From positions 63,408,003 to 63,472,002 of the forward strand of contig OY755240.1 of assembly GCA_963576725.1 (NCBI GenBank): 64,000 nt of DNA, given 5' to 3'. The stretch is from Azorinus chamasolen. Taxonomy: Eukaryota > Mollusca > Bivalvia > Cardiida > Solecurtidae. The notes under the pieces were generated by a model, which was not told the origin of the DNA, searched no databases, and saw only the letters and a list, made by a program, of their open reading frames with translations. A program made the position numbers and the translations under genes. Every line of letters starts with the position of its first letter. The stretch's first letter is position 1. Positions 10,929-22,362 of the stretch are shown here, piece after piece.

Positions 10929-11386
10929 TTAATAATATAAAAATTGCCTCAGTAAGAGAGGGTCAGATCTGCAACGAATAAGCCAACAGATCAGACCTCC
11001 TACTTTGGGCTGTCTAATCTGGGTCTATGCTATCTTAAAATGCGTAAAAGCAAAATTTTGTTCGTAGAAAATTATCATCGATTTCAGTTGCCACTGTTCA
11101 TTTATCTTGCATTTCTTTACTGCAGCACGGTCGGAGTATCAAACAGTTTGGATCCTGATTAGACGCCGAGTTACTCGGCGTCTGATCTGGATCCAAACTG
11201 TTTGCAAAGGTAATAACTCATCCGTCCGCAAACAGAGTAGACCCAGGTCAGACGATTATGTAGGAAAGGTCTAACAGGGCCTGCTCTGTTTCGTTCTGGA
11301 ATTATGGAGATTTGATTCAAAAGTTTCTACCATGGCCAAACATGTTTATCTTCACATGCCGTTATAAAACTAAATAAGCTTATTAA
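10929..11386. repeat. Degenerate family A and C hairpins
   Basis: An A-like hairpin lies at 10955-11035. A C hairpin at 11139-11206 has near-perfect arms around gccgagttactcggc. An A hairpin at 11228-11290 follows. No gene. Confidence 0.6.
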
Positions 11387-11628
11387 CCCTTCGCTTGCTA
11401 TTCACGTCAATATACATACCTGTAAATAGTGAAGACCCAGATGAGACAGCTCCTGCAGGAGCTGTCTCATCAGGGTCTGCACTATTTACAAGTTGATTGT
11501 GCAACCAGTGCACTCCACAGCAGTGATTGCACAGCAAAATACTTGTACACAGTTAAGATATATGTAATTATACCACAGGGCATGGGTAAAGAAGGAGAAA
11601 TGTATTTTAAAATTCAGCAAGCGAAGGG
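11387..11628 (+). mobile_element. MITE family E, full copy (242 bp)
   Basis: Flanked by TTAA at 11383-11386 and 11629-11632. Ends CCCTTCGCTTGCTATTCACG and CAGCAAGCGAAGGG. An off-centre hairpin at 11424-11486 has arms agacccagatgagacagctc / gagctgtctcatcagggtct, again with an A-A mismatch. A 67-codon open frame (11429-11632) is shared by other copies but shows no protein-like features. Confidence 0.85.
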
Positions 11629-11824
11629 TTAAGATTCATACATATATATTCTTTATTCTCACATGAATATTCAATGAGTAAATAATGTCATGTGAGTGAT
11701 GTGACACCTGCTTCAACACAAATTAAGATCTGATCTACGTCTTTGGTTTGTTTGTTATGATTGTGGTTGCATTTTGTAATTGACTTACAAGTTAACCCTT
11801 TCTCCGTTGCAAACAAAAATATTA

Positions 11825-12144
11825 CAGTTGAACTTCGATATCTCGAACTTCAAGGGACTATATCAATTAGTTCGAGATAACAGAAGTTCGAGTTATCTGA
11901 TTTCTAATCTGAACACTTTCTCATGTTCACATCTTAATACAGGTCTACAGTAATGCTGAAAGCTCCAGCAGGAGCTTTCATCATTACTGTAGACATGCAT
12001 TAATCTGTGAAATGTGTTTCTAGATACGCGTAGTGATACATTTTAGAGCAATTCTGTATTGTAAGATTTTGGCAGGACCGAACTTTTAGTTCGAGTTATC
12101 CCGAAGTTCGAGTTATCCGAGTTCGAAACATCGAAGTTCAACTG
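11825..12144. mobile_element. MITE family O (pogo/Tigger-like)
   Basis: CAGTTGAACTTCGATATCTC at the left and the inverted gaagttcaactg at the right, flanked by TA. The inner hairpin has gctgaaagctccagcaggag / gctttcatcattac, a relative of the D-family core. Confidence 0.8.
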
Positions 12145-12263
12145 TACTTTGCTTATTTGGCTCTAGAGCTAGATAGTGTAATTTTGACGACATGTACATC
12201 CGAATCTTCCAAGCTCTTGTGAAACTATTGATAAGAGTATAGAACAACTTGGATCCTGATTAA

Positions 12264-12462
12264 CCCATTCCCTCCTAGACTATTTTTAGAACAAACCTAT
12301 TTGAATATATCTACCGAAAAGAAGCATTTACTAGGGAAAAGGAAACTTTTAGAATTGTGTAGTTTTGAAACCATTGTGTGGAGCAAATGCTCTGTTTATC
12401 ACAATGGTTTCCAAACATTACTTTTACAGAGGTATCAAAAGGCGACAGTAGAAGGGAATGAG
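12264..12462. mobile_element. MITE family B copy (first of two sharing a TTAA)
   Basis: CCCATTCCCTCCTAG start and gaagggaatgagTTAA end. The hairpin core is shortened (ccattgtgtggagcaaatgc). Confidence 0.75.
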
Positions 12463-12466
12463 TTAA

Positions 12467-12657
12467 CACATTCCCTCCTAGGAGCAAATGCTCTATTTAT
12501 CGGAGCAAATGCTCTATTTATCGGAGCAAATGTTCTATTTATCACAATCGTTTCAAAACTACATAATACTAAAATTCTCCTTTTCTATAGTTAATGTTCC
12601 TTTTGGGTAGATTAATTCAGAGAGGCTGGGTCTTAAAATAACCTATGAGGGAATGAG
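12467..12657. mobile_element. MITE family B copy with triplicated hairpin arm
   Basis: The left palindrome arm is absent. The word ggagcaaatgctctatttatc occurs three times in tandem at about 12481-12543. The right half is typical of family B. Confidence 0.75.
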
Positions 12658-12705
12658 TTAAATGCCGATTTACTCGGTCTCTCATCTGGATCCAAGCTGT
12701 TTGTA

Positions 12706-12980
12706 AATGACAGTTATATGGTTGGTTAAAGCGGGCGTTTCGAATTTCAGAACTTATTCAACTACCTAATCGATACAGAGCTACCGTAAAACTTAAGTTC
12801 CCTATGAGTTAACTTATGAAGACATTTGCAAACAATGTTGATCTCTCACCAGGATCAATATATTAACTGATACTGCGGTAGTGTTTCTGAACAAAAATGA
12901 ATTGTCGTCAAACCTTATTAGAGACTGATGCACAATATTACCTGCCCTATGCGTCAGGATCGTCTTTGTTTGCATACATA
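12706..12980. other. No feature seen
   Basis: Unrecognised single-copy sequence. Confidence 0.4.
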
Positions 12981-13184
12981 CAGTAAAACCTCTCTATAAC
13001 GGACACTCAATTACACCAAGTATTTTGTGTTAAAGACAGGTGGTAGCTTAAAGCAAGGTGAAAGTAAAACAGAACGCTCCTAAAGGAGCGTTCTGTTTTA
13101 CTTCCACCTTGCTTTAAGCAGCCACCTGCCCTAAATACCAACTAATTAACACAATTGAGTGTCCGTTATAGAGAGGATTTACTG
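12981..13184. mobile_element. MITE family D1 (pogo/Tigger-like), 204 bp
   Basis: TA-flanked. The ends are CAGTAAAACCTCTCTATAAC and the inverted gttatagagaggatttactg. The inner near-perfect hairpin (about 13042-13130) has gcaaggtgaaagtaaaacag arms and the centre ctcctaaaggag. Non-coding; would depend on a pogo-type transposase elsewhere. Confidence 0.85.
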
Positions 13185-13566
13185 TACTGAATATTCATGG
13201 ACAAAATATTTGAAGTATGGAAGGTGGAACAGTGTAGCCATATTAGAAACTAAAGGAACACCAGCAGACAGAGCAGATCCTGACCAACCCTATAGGAGCC
13301 GTATGATCTGAGTCTTGTCTGTTTGCAAATGCGTGGAGACACGTTATATGAAGGAAAAGGTTAAGACTGCCTGCTCCCTGTATGTACATGTAAATTGATA
13401 ACAAAGAAATGTATCAAAAAATTCAAAATTGATCAGTGAAGAAAATGATTTCATTACAAATAATGCAAACCCTGATCAAAGGGTTCCCTCGGGAGCTCCT
13501 TGATCTGGGTGTACATTGTTTACAAAAGTACTATATACCCGATACCCTCATGTGAAGGGTTAATTA
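13185..13566. repeat. Degenerate family A copies
   Basis: One hairpin at about 13266-13330 (cagagcagatcctgacc / gatctgagtcttgtctg) ends gaaggaaaaggttaa near 13365. A second lies around 13470-13562 (accctgatcaaaggg / cttgatctgggtg) ending gaagggttaatt. Confidence 0.6.
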
Positions 13567-13790
13567 ACCTTCACCACTCTTAGCGATTTTGTGACAATAT
13601 TTGTAAACAGTTTGGATCCAGATGAGACACCGAAACAATCGGCGTATCATCTGGATCGAAACCGTTTGATATTCTGACACTGTTTTTTGAAAGGAAATGG
13701 GAGAAAAATTTACTTTTATAATTGAAGCAGACGACAATATTTGCAGACGACAATTGTTCAGAGTGCAGACGGTTCACTACGGATCATATT
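13567..13790. repeat. Degenerate family C copy
   Basis: TTAACCTTCACC start and a hairpin at 13604-13668 (ggatccagatgagacacc / ggcgtatcatctggatcg). The right flank is altered. This copy pairs A with T at the usual mismatch site. Confidence 0.6.
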
Positions 13791-13977
13791 GTTTCTTCGC
13801 GGTCGAGACATTGTCTTTAATATCTAAAGGCTTTTGACACATATACATGGCTCGACATCGGCAGATGGTACTGCCATTCTTATCTTGAAACAAAAAGCAA
13901 ATTCTTCAAATCAATGACGTCTTCACCTTTATCCCGCTATCCGCGACCTGACTCGCATTTGCGAACATTCAAATGTA

Positions 13978-14182
13978 CAGTAAAGGTCCGCTAATGCGAC
14001 CACCTAAAGGTGGTATAATTCTGGGTGCTAGATGCAGGTGGTAGCTTAATGCAGGACAAAAGTAATGCAGAAAGCTCCTAGAGGAGCTTTCTGCATTACT
14101 TTTGTCCTGCATTAAGCAACCACCTGCTTATAAAGGCAGCCATGTTTATTCATTAAGTGGTCGCATTAGCGGGGTTTTACTG
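13978..14182. mobile_element. MITE family D2 (pogo/Tigger-like)
   Basis: CAGTAAAGGTCCGCTAATGC start, gcattagcggggttttactg end. The inner hairpin aaagtaatgcagaaagctcc / ggagctttctgcattacttt (centre ctcctagaggag) is flanked by the gcaggtggtagcttaatgca arms shared with D3 and D4. Confidence 0.85.
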
Positions 14183-14335
14183 TATTTGGATCTAGGTTAG
14201 ACGCCGACTAACTCGATGTTTCATCAGGATCCAAGCTGTTTGAAAAAAAATTAATCGAATCAGGTGTAGTCAAAATGACACCAGATACAAATTTGACCCA
14301 AATTTGGTTAATGTTATTGTTTTTGTTTGGCCGTT

Positions 14336-14400
14336 GTTATTGTTGTTGTTGTTGTTGTTGTTAGTGGTGGTGGTGGTGGTGGTGGTGGTGGTGGTGGTGT
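14336..14400. repeat. Compound microsatellite (TTG)n (GTG)n
   Basis: About eight ttg units followed by about twelve gtg units. A degenerate C arm (ttgtattctgatcagacac) follows immediately. Confidence 0.9.
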
Positions 14401-14596
14401 GGTTTGTATTCTGATCAGACACAAGGATAATTGACGCCTGGTCTGGGTCAAGACTGTTTACAATTGGCTAGTCACAATTAGTATTATAAGAGGGTCAAAT
14501 GAGTATGCAAAAGCTTAAAAGAATGGACATACTCGTATGTAACCCCCACCCCTACCTCCTCCCTCTCCTCCATGACACTTCTGTACAGGGGAGATA

Positions 14597-14800
14597 CAGT
14601 AAAACCCCTCTAAACCGCACATTCAATTTAGAATAAATATAGGTGTTTGAAACCACGTGGGAGCTTAATGCAGGGTGAAAGTCATGCAGAAAGCTCCTCT
14701 ATGAGCTTTCTGCATGACTTTTACCCTGCGTTAAGCAGCCACCTGTCTTAAAGTTTCTAAATTCTTCTCCACTAGATTTCCGGTTTAGAGGGGTTTTCTG
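14597..14800. mobile_element. MITE family D3 (pogo/Tigger-like)
   Basis: CAGTAAAACCCCTCTAAACC start, ggtttagaggggttttctg end, TA flanks. Inner arms gaaagtcatgcagaaagctc / gagctttctgcatgactttt, centre ctcctctatgag. Confidence 0.85.
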
Positions 14801-14993
14801 TATAATGAAATTCATGGTGATTTGGTAAAACATTGTTTATAAAAGGGATAAAATCAAAGCTTCAGGTACATATGACTTCTGTTTACCCTTACAATAACCG
14901 TCGTGAAAAAAGTCTGCTCAAATTTTGGTCCGATCCAATTATGACTACTTCCAATTCGATCAAGCTTTTGAGAAACTATGGACCATGTGTCAA

Positions 14994-15056
14994 GCAGTTT
15001 GGATCCTGGTGAGAAGTCGGAGTTATTCGGCGTCTCATCTGGATCCAAACGGTTTA
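14994..15056. repeat. Family C hairpin
   Basis: Arms agcagtttggatcctgg / catctggatccaaacgg around a slightly degraded centre, with a T-T mismatch. Family ends were not found. Confidence 0.6.
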
Positions 15057-15318
15057 CCAATACGAATTCGGTCGGCGATAGCGGGATATGGCTAAAACCA
15101 TTGGATGAGGCTAATCTTGGCGGGGGAGATTTTATATAAAAGAATCAATCGGATCATTTTAATTGGTGATTGACATGAAATTAGTTCGATAAACATGACA
15201 GAGTAATCTATTATCACACTGTGTGAACTCATGACAGTCTTTGCGTGTGGTTTTGATTCAGATGAAATTCGGTTTCTCAGTAGAATCCAATAAGTTTACT
15301 ACAGCTATGGAACTGTTG

Positions 15319-15515
15319 CAGTAGAGCCAGTCTTAAGCGGTCATTCATTCATTGAATATAGAAGTCTTAAAAAGCGGGTGGTTGCTTAATGCAGGGCAAA
15401 AGTAATACAGAAAGAGCTTTCTGTATTACTTTTGACCTGCATTAAGCTACCACCTGCCTTACATGTCCATAATTATACCTCGTCTTGATGGTCGATTAAG
15501 GCATGTTCTTCCGTA
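15319..15515. mobile_element. MITE family D4 (pogo/Tigger-like), approximate ends
   Basis: cagtagagccagtcttaagc start; inner hairpin gcttaatgcagggcaaaagt / acttttgacctgcattaagc with a shortened centre agaaagagctttct. Confidence 0.7.
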
Positions 15516-15700
15516 ATATGACAGGCTGACTTTGGTAAGAAATAGGAGGAAAACCTACTGAGACAAAATTAAGCAGAGGACATGTTAGCCTTACGACAGT
15601 TATTAGCGCGTTAGCAATTATTACAGAGTACACGCGTTCGTAATTCCACGGATAACTCCGGTCACGTAGTCGGTACGAGCGGTCGTGGGGACGAATTGAC

Positions 15701-15786
15701 CCATTCCCTCCTAGAATACTTTTAGACCCAACCTCTTTGAATATATGTACAGAAAAGGAGCATTTACGACAAACATTTTTTTTAAA

Positions 15787-15817
<31 letters not shown>

Positions 15818-15934
15818 GTTTTGAAACCGATGTGATAAAAAGAGCATTTGCGCCTATGGAGTAAATGCTCTATTTATCACAATGGTTTCAAAAAAAAATG
15901 TCTTTTTCAAAAGGCGTCAATATGAGGGAACTGG
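15701..15934. mobile_element. MITE family B copy carrying an (AT)n run
   Basis: CCCATTCCCTCCTAG start, gagggaactggTTAA end. An AT dinucleotide run occupies about 15787-15811. The palindrome centre is gcgcctatggag. Confidence 0.7.
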
Positions 15935-16190
15935 TTAACCCTTGGTATCCAACGTACTATTCATAATACTCCTTTGTCGTTATTTTCTGTTTAGTCTATG
16001 TCATACGACGTTTAAATTCAGCCCTCTGTCCGTAGTCTGTTATCTTTCTCAGTCATAATTACCAGACATATTTGATTTTCGTCAACAGATCTTCGTTACC
16101 GATATTATTGGCAAACCTGTAAGTTTTAGAGCTATTTTGTCCGTTATATTCCATTACGCTAAATCTCTATAATTTCAATACCAGATCTCT
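15935..16190. other. No feature seen
   Basis: Single-copy-looking sequence leading into the minisatellite. Confidence 0.3.
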
Positions 16191-17060
16191 TCAATCCGTT
16201 ATGAGTGCTGTACCTGTTCAGTCCGTTAGTAAGTGCTGCGTCTGTTCAGTCCGTTCTGAGTGCTGCACCTGTTCAGTCCGTTTTGAGTACTGGACCTGTT
16301 CAGACCGTTTTTAGTGCTGGGTCAGTTCCGTCGGTTTGTGAGTGCTGGACCTGTTCAGACCGTTTTTAGTGCTGGGTCAGTTCCGTCGGTTTGTGAGTGC
16401 TGAACCTGTTCCGTCCGTTTGTGAGTGCTGGACCTGTTCAGTCCGTTTGTGGGTGCTGGACCTGTTTCGTCCGTTTGTGAGTACTGCGCCTGTTCAGTTC
16501 GTTTGTGAGTACTGCGCCTGTTCCGTCCATTTGTGAGTACTGCGCCTGTTCAGTTCGTTTGTGAGTACTGAGCCTGTTCAGTTCGTTTGTGAGTACTGTG
16601 CCTGTTCCGTCCATTTGTGAGTAATGCGCCTGTTCAGTTCGTTTGTGAGTACTGCGCCTGTTCCGTCCACATGTGAGTACTGCGCCTGTTCAGTTCGTTT
16701 GTGAGTACTGCGCCTGTTCAGTCTGTTTTAGTGCTAGACTTGTTCAGTCGGTTTTGAATGTTGAACCTGTTCAGTCCGTGTTTTGAGTGCTGGACATTTT
16801 CAGTGTCGATTTGAGTGCTAGACATATTCAGTCTGTTTTGAGTGCTGGGCCTTTTCAGCCCGTTTGGAGAGTTAGACCTATTCAGTCCGGTTTGAGTGAT
16901 GTACAGGTTCAGTCCGTTTTAGTGTTGCACCTGTTCTGTCGGTTTGGAGTGCTGGGCCTGTACAGTCCATTTTGAGTGTTGCGCCTGTTCAATCTGTTCT
17001 GAGTGCTGGACCTGTTCAGTCCGTTTTCAGTGTTGGACCTGTTCAGTCCGTTTCGTTCGG
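16191..17060. repeat. Minisatellite, ~27-28 bp unit, first block
   Basis: About 31 units of the form gagtgctggacctgttcagtccgttt (written here across one unit with variants gagtactgcgcc). Spacing is 28 bp in the regular part (16505, 16533, 16561). Short open frames across it are periodic by-products of the repeat. Confidence 0.9.
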
Positions 17061-18650
17061 CATCATTGTCAGACTTCTTAGACCGTTACCATTGTCAGAC
17101 CTCTTTTTGTTCGTTATCATTGTCAGACTTCTTTAGTGCATTCTCATTGTTAGGTCTCTTTTGGTACGGTATCATTGTGAAACCTCATTCGTTCGTTATC
17201 ATTTTCAGACTTAATTAGTCTGTAATCACTGTGAGACCTCCTTATTCCGTCATCATTGTCAGACCTCTTTAAGCCAATATCATCGTACATTTTCAGTATG
17301 TTATTAATGCCAGACGTCCTTAGTCCGTTATCCTTGTCAGACCTCTTTAGTCAAGTATTTTGTCGGGCGTCTTAAGTCTGCTATCATTGTCAGAGATCTT
17401 CAGACCGTTATCATTGTCTGGCCTCTGCAGCCCGTCATCATTGACAAGCCTCTTTAGTCCGTTATCATTGTGAGATGCCCAGTGCGTTATCATTGTTAGA
17501 CCTATTAAGTCTGATATCATTGTCAGAACTCTTTAGTCCGTTATCATTGCCAGGTCTCTTTAATCCGTTGTCATCGTTAGACTTCTTTAGTCAGTTGTGA
17601 TTATGAGACCTCTTCAGTCCGTTATCATTTGCAGATTTCTTCGTTCGTTATCACTGTCACGCCTCTTTAGTCCGTTTTAATTGTCAGACTTCATTCCTTT
17701 GTTATCATTGCCAGACCTCTTTTTTTTTTCGGTATCATTGTCAGACCTCTTTAGTCAGTCTTCATTGTCAGACCTATTTAGACCGTTATCATTATCAGAC
17801 CTGTTTAGTCCGTTATTATTGTCAGACCTCTTTAATCCGTTACCATTGCCAGACCTCATGTGTTTGTTATCATTGTCAGACGATATTTTAGTGCATTATT
17901 ATTGTTAGGTCTCTTTTGTCCGTTATCATTGTGACACGCCATTCATTTTGTTATCATTGTCAGACCTCTTTAGTCAGTCTTCATTGTCAGACCTCTTTAG
18001 TCAGTCTTCATTGTAAGACTTCTTTAGTCCGTTATCATTGTCAGACCTCTTTAGTCCATTATTATTGCCATACTTCTTTAGTCCGTTATCATTGCCAGAC
18101 CTCATTTGTTTGTTATCATTATCAGACTTCTTTAGTGCATTATCATTGTAAGGTCTCTTTAGTACGCTATCATTGTCAGGCCTCAATCCTTCGTTACCAT
18201 CGGCAGACTTCTTTAGTCTGTTATCATTGCCACACTTCTTTAGTCCGTTATCATTGCCACAACTAAATTTGTTTGTTATCATTGTCAGACTTCTTTAGAG
18301 CATTATCATTGTTAGGTCTCTCTAGTACGCTATCATTGTGAGACCTCAATCCTTCGTTATCACTGTCAGACTTCTTTAATACGCTATCATTTTCAGACTT
18401 CTTTTCGTCCGTTATCGCTGTCAGGTCTCTTTTAGTTCGGTTATCATTGTCAGGCCTATTTAGTCCGTTATCATTGTCCGACCTTTTAAGTCTGTAATTA
18501 TTGTCAGCCTGTCAGGTCTCTTTAGTCCGTTGTTATTGTCAGGTCTCTTTAGTCCGTTGTTATTGTCAGGTCTCTTTAGTCCGTTGTTATTGTCAGGTCT
18601 CTTTTGTCCGTTGTTATTGTCAGGTCTCTTTTGTCCGTTTTCATTATTAT
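17061..18650. repeat. Minisatellite, 27 bp unit, second block
   Basis: About 58 units of cagacctctttagtccgtta plus tcattgt, most regular at 18540-18640. It shares the word agtccgtt with the first block, so the two blocks look related by descent or slippage. The 9-codon period yields repetitive frames on both strands with no protein features. Confidence 0.9.
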
Positions 18651-18651
18651 A

Positions 18652-19027
18652 CAGTGAACCCTCATTATACCGGCATTCGTTACAATGGAACCCTCGTTAT
18701 ACCGGCATTCGTTACAATGGAACCCTCGTTATATCGGCAGTATGCATCGAAACAAAATTACCGTTAAGTCTTTGATACAACCACTGAATAAATAGGTGCA
18801 ATACCAATAAGACAGGTGGTCGCTTAATGCAGAACACAAGAAGTGCAAAAAGTTCCCACGGGGAGCTTTTTGCACTTCTTGTGTTCTGCATTAAGCGTTC
18901 ACATGTTGGTACTAGTTTAGAACTAGCTTAATGATTCCTTTCATATTTAAACTCGTTATAACGGCAACCTCGTTATACCAGAAAAATGTCTGGAAACAAA
19001 CACTTCCCTTGTAACGAGGGTTCACTG
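18652..19027. mobile_element. MITE family N (pogo/Tigger-like)
   Basis: CAGTGAACCCTCATTATACC start and ttgtaacgagggttcactg end with TA flanks. The left end is expanded by a partial repeat (ggaaccctcgttataccggc). The inner hairpin cttaatgcagaacacaagaa / ttcttgtgttctgcattaag has the centre gttcccacggggagc. Confidence 0.8.
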
Positions 19028-19600
19028 TACATCGTTAGTCTGTGTCTATTGTCAGGCATTTCAGTGTGTCTTTATTACAAGTTCTTTTAAGTCCGTTTTT
19101 ACCTCTAGCTCTTTCAGTTAAAACTCAAACGGGCCACAACCCTAATAAAGCGAACTGAAAAGTCCGGCAAAAATGAAGACTAGACGTCCATCAATTACAA
19201 TGAATATATTGTTAACATTTCACGCGATGTAAAACAAAATTGGCAGAAACTTATCAAATATCAAAATATCGTTTTCAGGTAATTGCCTAGATTCAATTGC
19301 AAAATTGGTTTTAGACAACATTGTATTATAGAATATTTTACACTTACCTAATGAATATTCATGAAAGAAATAATGACTTTATGAATAGTAATTAATTGAT
19401 TTTTTTATAAATGATACAACAACACGGAATATCTGGACACTGCAAAATCTAGAATCACATATTTATTTTTTCATAAGCAATTAAAGCAGAACCTGATCAG
19501 ACGGCTTCTAAAGGAAATGTCAGATCTGGGTCTACTATGTTTGCAAATGCGTAAAAATACTCCTGCAGCTCTGTATTTGGTAATACAATGTAGAGCGCGT
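19028..19600. other. No gene; degenerate family A fragment
   Basis: Around 19480-19550 an A-like hairpin (agcagaacctgatcagacgg / tcagatctgggtctactatg). The rest is unrecognised. Confidence 0.5.
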
Positions 19601-20040
19601 ACCCTTACAGTGCGGGACACGAGTCATTAACCCTTCGCTTGCTGAATTTTAAAATACATTTCTCCTTCTTTACCCATGCCCTGTTGTATAATTACATAAA
19701 TCTTCACTGTGTACAAGTATTTTGCTGTGCAATCACTGCTTTTGAGTGCACTGGTTGCACAATCAACTTGTAAATAGTGCAGACCCTGATGAGACAGCTC
19801 CTGCAGGAGCTGTCTCATCTGGGTCTTCACTATTTACAGGTAGGTATATTGACGTGAATAGCAAGAGAAGGGTTAATGTCCTTTGCAAACAGTGTAGACT
19901 AAGATGAGGAGCCCTCTCATCTGGGTCTGCACTGTTTGTCGTGTTACACTTTTGTTTAGAAAAATCCCCTAATTATTCACCGTAAGCTTGACCTGTTTGA
20001 ATTTTTGAGTAGTCCATTTGAAAAATCAGGGTTGTTAGGG
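19601..20040. mobile_element. MITE family Q copy interrupted by family E
   Basis: cccttacagtgcgggacacgagtca on the left, then an E element, then gtcctttgcaaacagtgtag and the Q right part ending ttgttagggTTAA. The uninterrupted copy at 34127-34332 shows the same order. Confidence 0.8.
19631..19872 (-). mobile_element. MITE family E copy nested in family Q
   Basis: Flanked by TTAA at 19627-19630 and 19873-19876. Same 242 bp length as the copy at 11387, opposite orientation. The hairpin carries a T-T mismatch, the complement of the A-A in forward copies. Confidence 0.9.
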
Positions 20041-20586
20041 TTAAAGTTAGGTTTATAACTATACCTGATAGAGATGCCTTTTTAAATATCTTTGCAAAAA
20101 GATCAGAAACAGATCAGGCGGCTCCGATAATCAGGGTATATTCCATTTATTTAAAATTACATAGATCTCATTTTTATAGTTTTTGTCAAAATTAAAAAAG
20201 ATCTCTAGTTCATATATAAATCCAGCTAATAAGTATTCATAGTGTCACTATTTCTTACATGAATATTCATGAGGTAACTGGAATAACTAACATACAACGC
20301 ACTTACCTTTTCAGGAGGAAACGTCACCCTTTGGTTCTTCTTAAGAAGAAAAGAAGAACTTGTGAAATTTGTTAATTTCCCGTAACTCCACCTTTAATCA
20401 GCTAACTGTTTCACTGAAAATCGATACTAATTAACAATCAGAAGGGCATTGTCTTGTTATTATAAGAGCGCCACCTATTCAACCCTTGATTGACATCTTG
20501 ACCCTTTCTTGAAACCCTGTACACCTTATCTTTATATAATGCCGTTCTGGAAAAAACAAAGTGAAATACAAGCTTAGTCCTCTATA
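20041..20586. other. No gene; traces of family A
   Basis: Around 20098-20145 a short A-like arm (agatcagaaacagatcaggc) and gaatattcatgaggtaa near 20263. Otherwise unrecognised. Confidence 0.4.
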
Positions 20587-20792
20587 CAGTAAAACCTTTC
20601 TACAGTGGTCATCAAAAAGAGAAATGTTCCCCTAGTCTTTAAGGCATCTTGTAGCTTAATGCAGGATGGAAGTTATGCAGAAAGCTCCCATGGGAGCTTT
20701 CTGCATAACTTTCGTTCTGCATTAAGCAGTCATCCGCTTATAATGATACACATGTATATTCATTAGATGTTCGAGTCGGAGAGGATGTACTG
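20587..20792. mobile_element. MITE family D2 copy
   Basis: CAGTAAAACCTTTCTACAGT start, gagaggatgtactg end with TA flanks. The hairpin aagttatgcagaaagctccc / gggagctttctgcataactt is perfect around cccatggg. Confidence 0.8.
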
Positions 20793-21422
20793 TAATGCAA
20801 AGGCATGCCGAGATTGGTCATAATATTATTTCAGTAATAACAGAATTACGGGACCTTGTTTGCTTACTTGTACTGATAAACACAGAGGATCTCCGACTAC
20901 TTTATTGAGTTTTCATACTAAAAGAATACTGACAAAATATTTTGGTATGGATTAGGCGGTTGAATAAACGAACTTTCATTGATAAACACTCAACTCTCAA
21001 TAATCTAAAATCACGAGTTTGTCTGTCAGAAAACTAAACGTTAAATATAAAATATTTATATTAAAAAAATAAATATAGGCACATATATACATATTTGATA
21101 CTGTTCCTTGGCAAATTATCAATTTTCATCAGATCCGGATCACATATACATAAGTATTTGAAATATATGCTTAGATAACAATGCATCGCTTTTGTTTTCA
21201 TTATTTCTTTTTTCGATAATCTTGCTTGTTTTGTTGTTACAAAGTACAAACATTGTGCAGGACGATTACTGATTTCCACTTTGATCTGAGAAACGAGTGT
21301 AGTAGTCCTAGCATTTGCAAACAGTGTAGACCCTGATTAGAGGGTTCATGTAGTGACCCAGTGATCAGGATATGCACTGTTTATCATTTACAATCCTCAG
21401 CAAATACTGAATGCACTGTATT
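20793..21422. other. No gene; one degenerate hairpin
   Basis: Around 21315-21385 lies an A/Q-like hairpin (gcaaacagtgtagaccctga / gtgatcaggatatgcactg). The rest is AT-rich and unrecognised. Confidence 0.4.
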
Positions 21423-21590
21423 TAAACCCGTTACTCCATAAATACGCCTTGCTAAGCCTTTGCAAACAGAGTAGACCCAGATCAGACGGCTCCTATAGGA
21501 GCCGTCTGATCAGGGTCTGCTCTGTTTGCTCTGTTTGCTTATGAGATAATCTAGATTTAAACACACGAAATATTCAACATTCAAAGGGTT
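21423..21590. mobile_element. MITE family A copy with near-perfect hairpin
   Basis: The hairpin 21465-21530 has arms agtagacccagatcagacgg / ccgtctgatcagggtctgct around ctcctataggag. There is an A-A mismatch and a T-G wobble. Part of the right arm (gctctgttt) is duplicated. Confidence 0.8.
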
Positions 21591-21980
21591 AGAAGTGTTG
21601 ACCCTGACCTTTCAAGCTACGTAACCAAACAAAACGAGTTCGGTACCTGTACCAATAAAAGCCAATTTATTTTCTTTTTTTGCCTAACTGGTATATAACA
21701 TGACGTCACCGTGTTTTTGAACGGTTTGTAACAAAATGTCATGACTGATTGTTCTACCAATAGCATGTAACCATAGAAGAAATAATTACGTCATTCATGA
21801 ACATCAATTAGATAAAATAATGACATCATGAACATCATAATAATTATAACGGCATTGTGAACACAGGTGATGTTTGACCAAGGCAGAAATGGCAGAATCA
21901 GATATATAAGGAAACAGAGTAGACCCTGTGTCTATTCTGTTTGCAAAACAAAACACGTGCAAATGTGTCTCTATCAGGTA
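21591..21980. other. No feature seen
   Basis: Unrecognised, apart from a short A-like remnant (acagagtagaccctgtg) near 21914. Confidence 0.3.
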
Positions 21981-22184
21981 CAGTAAAAACCTCTCTTAAC
22001 CGGGCATTAAATTTAGTATTAATATCGGTATCGAAGACATGTGACAGCTTAATGCAAGGTGGAAGTCATGCAGAAAGCTCCTAGAGGAGCTTTCTGCATG
22101 ACTTTCACACTGCATTAAGCAGTCACCTGCCTAAAATATCTAAATTTTCCTCTGCTAGAATTCCGGTTAAGAGAGGTTGTACTG
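21981..22184. mobile_element. MITE family D3 copy
   Basis: TA-flanked. CAGTAAAAACCTCTCTTAAC start, gttaagagaggttgtactg end, centre ctcctagaggag. Confidence 0.85.
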
Positions 22185-22362
22185 TATATCGTTAATAAAG
22201 CCCGTTTTTGCTTTTGTGTGGCTAAAGGACAGTCCAGTGGGGATACCATGACCAAAAGTAGAGAAACACTCCTGTAACATAACTGAAACAGGACAAAGTC
22301 TGATCAGGTAGTTTCTGTTGGAACTTTTGTGTGTAGGAATTTTCTGTTTGCAATAGCATTAA

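Larger units (their letters stand above)
12245..12705. mobile_element. Family C hairpin split by two adjacent family B elements
   Basis: ttggatcctgat at 12249-12260 and atgccgatttactcgg...ctcatctggatccaagctg from 12660 are the two C halves. Two B elements fill the gap, with TTAA at 12260-12263, 12463-12466 and 12658-12661. Confidence 0.7.

Noticed and set aside
17916..18266. 116-codon periodic frame in the minisatellite, and similar frames on both strands
   Set aside because: A 27-bp period equals nine codons, so open frames arise by repetition; the sequence has no protein-like composition and many phase shifts.
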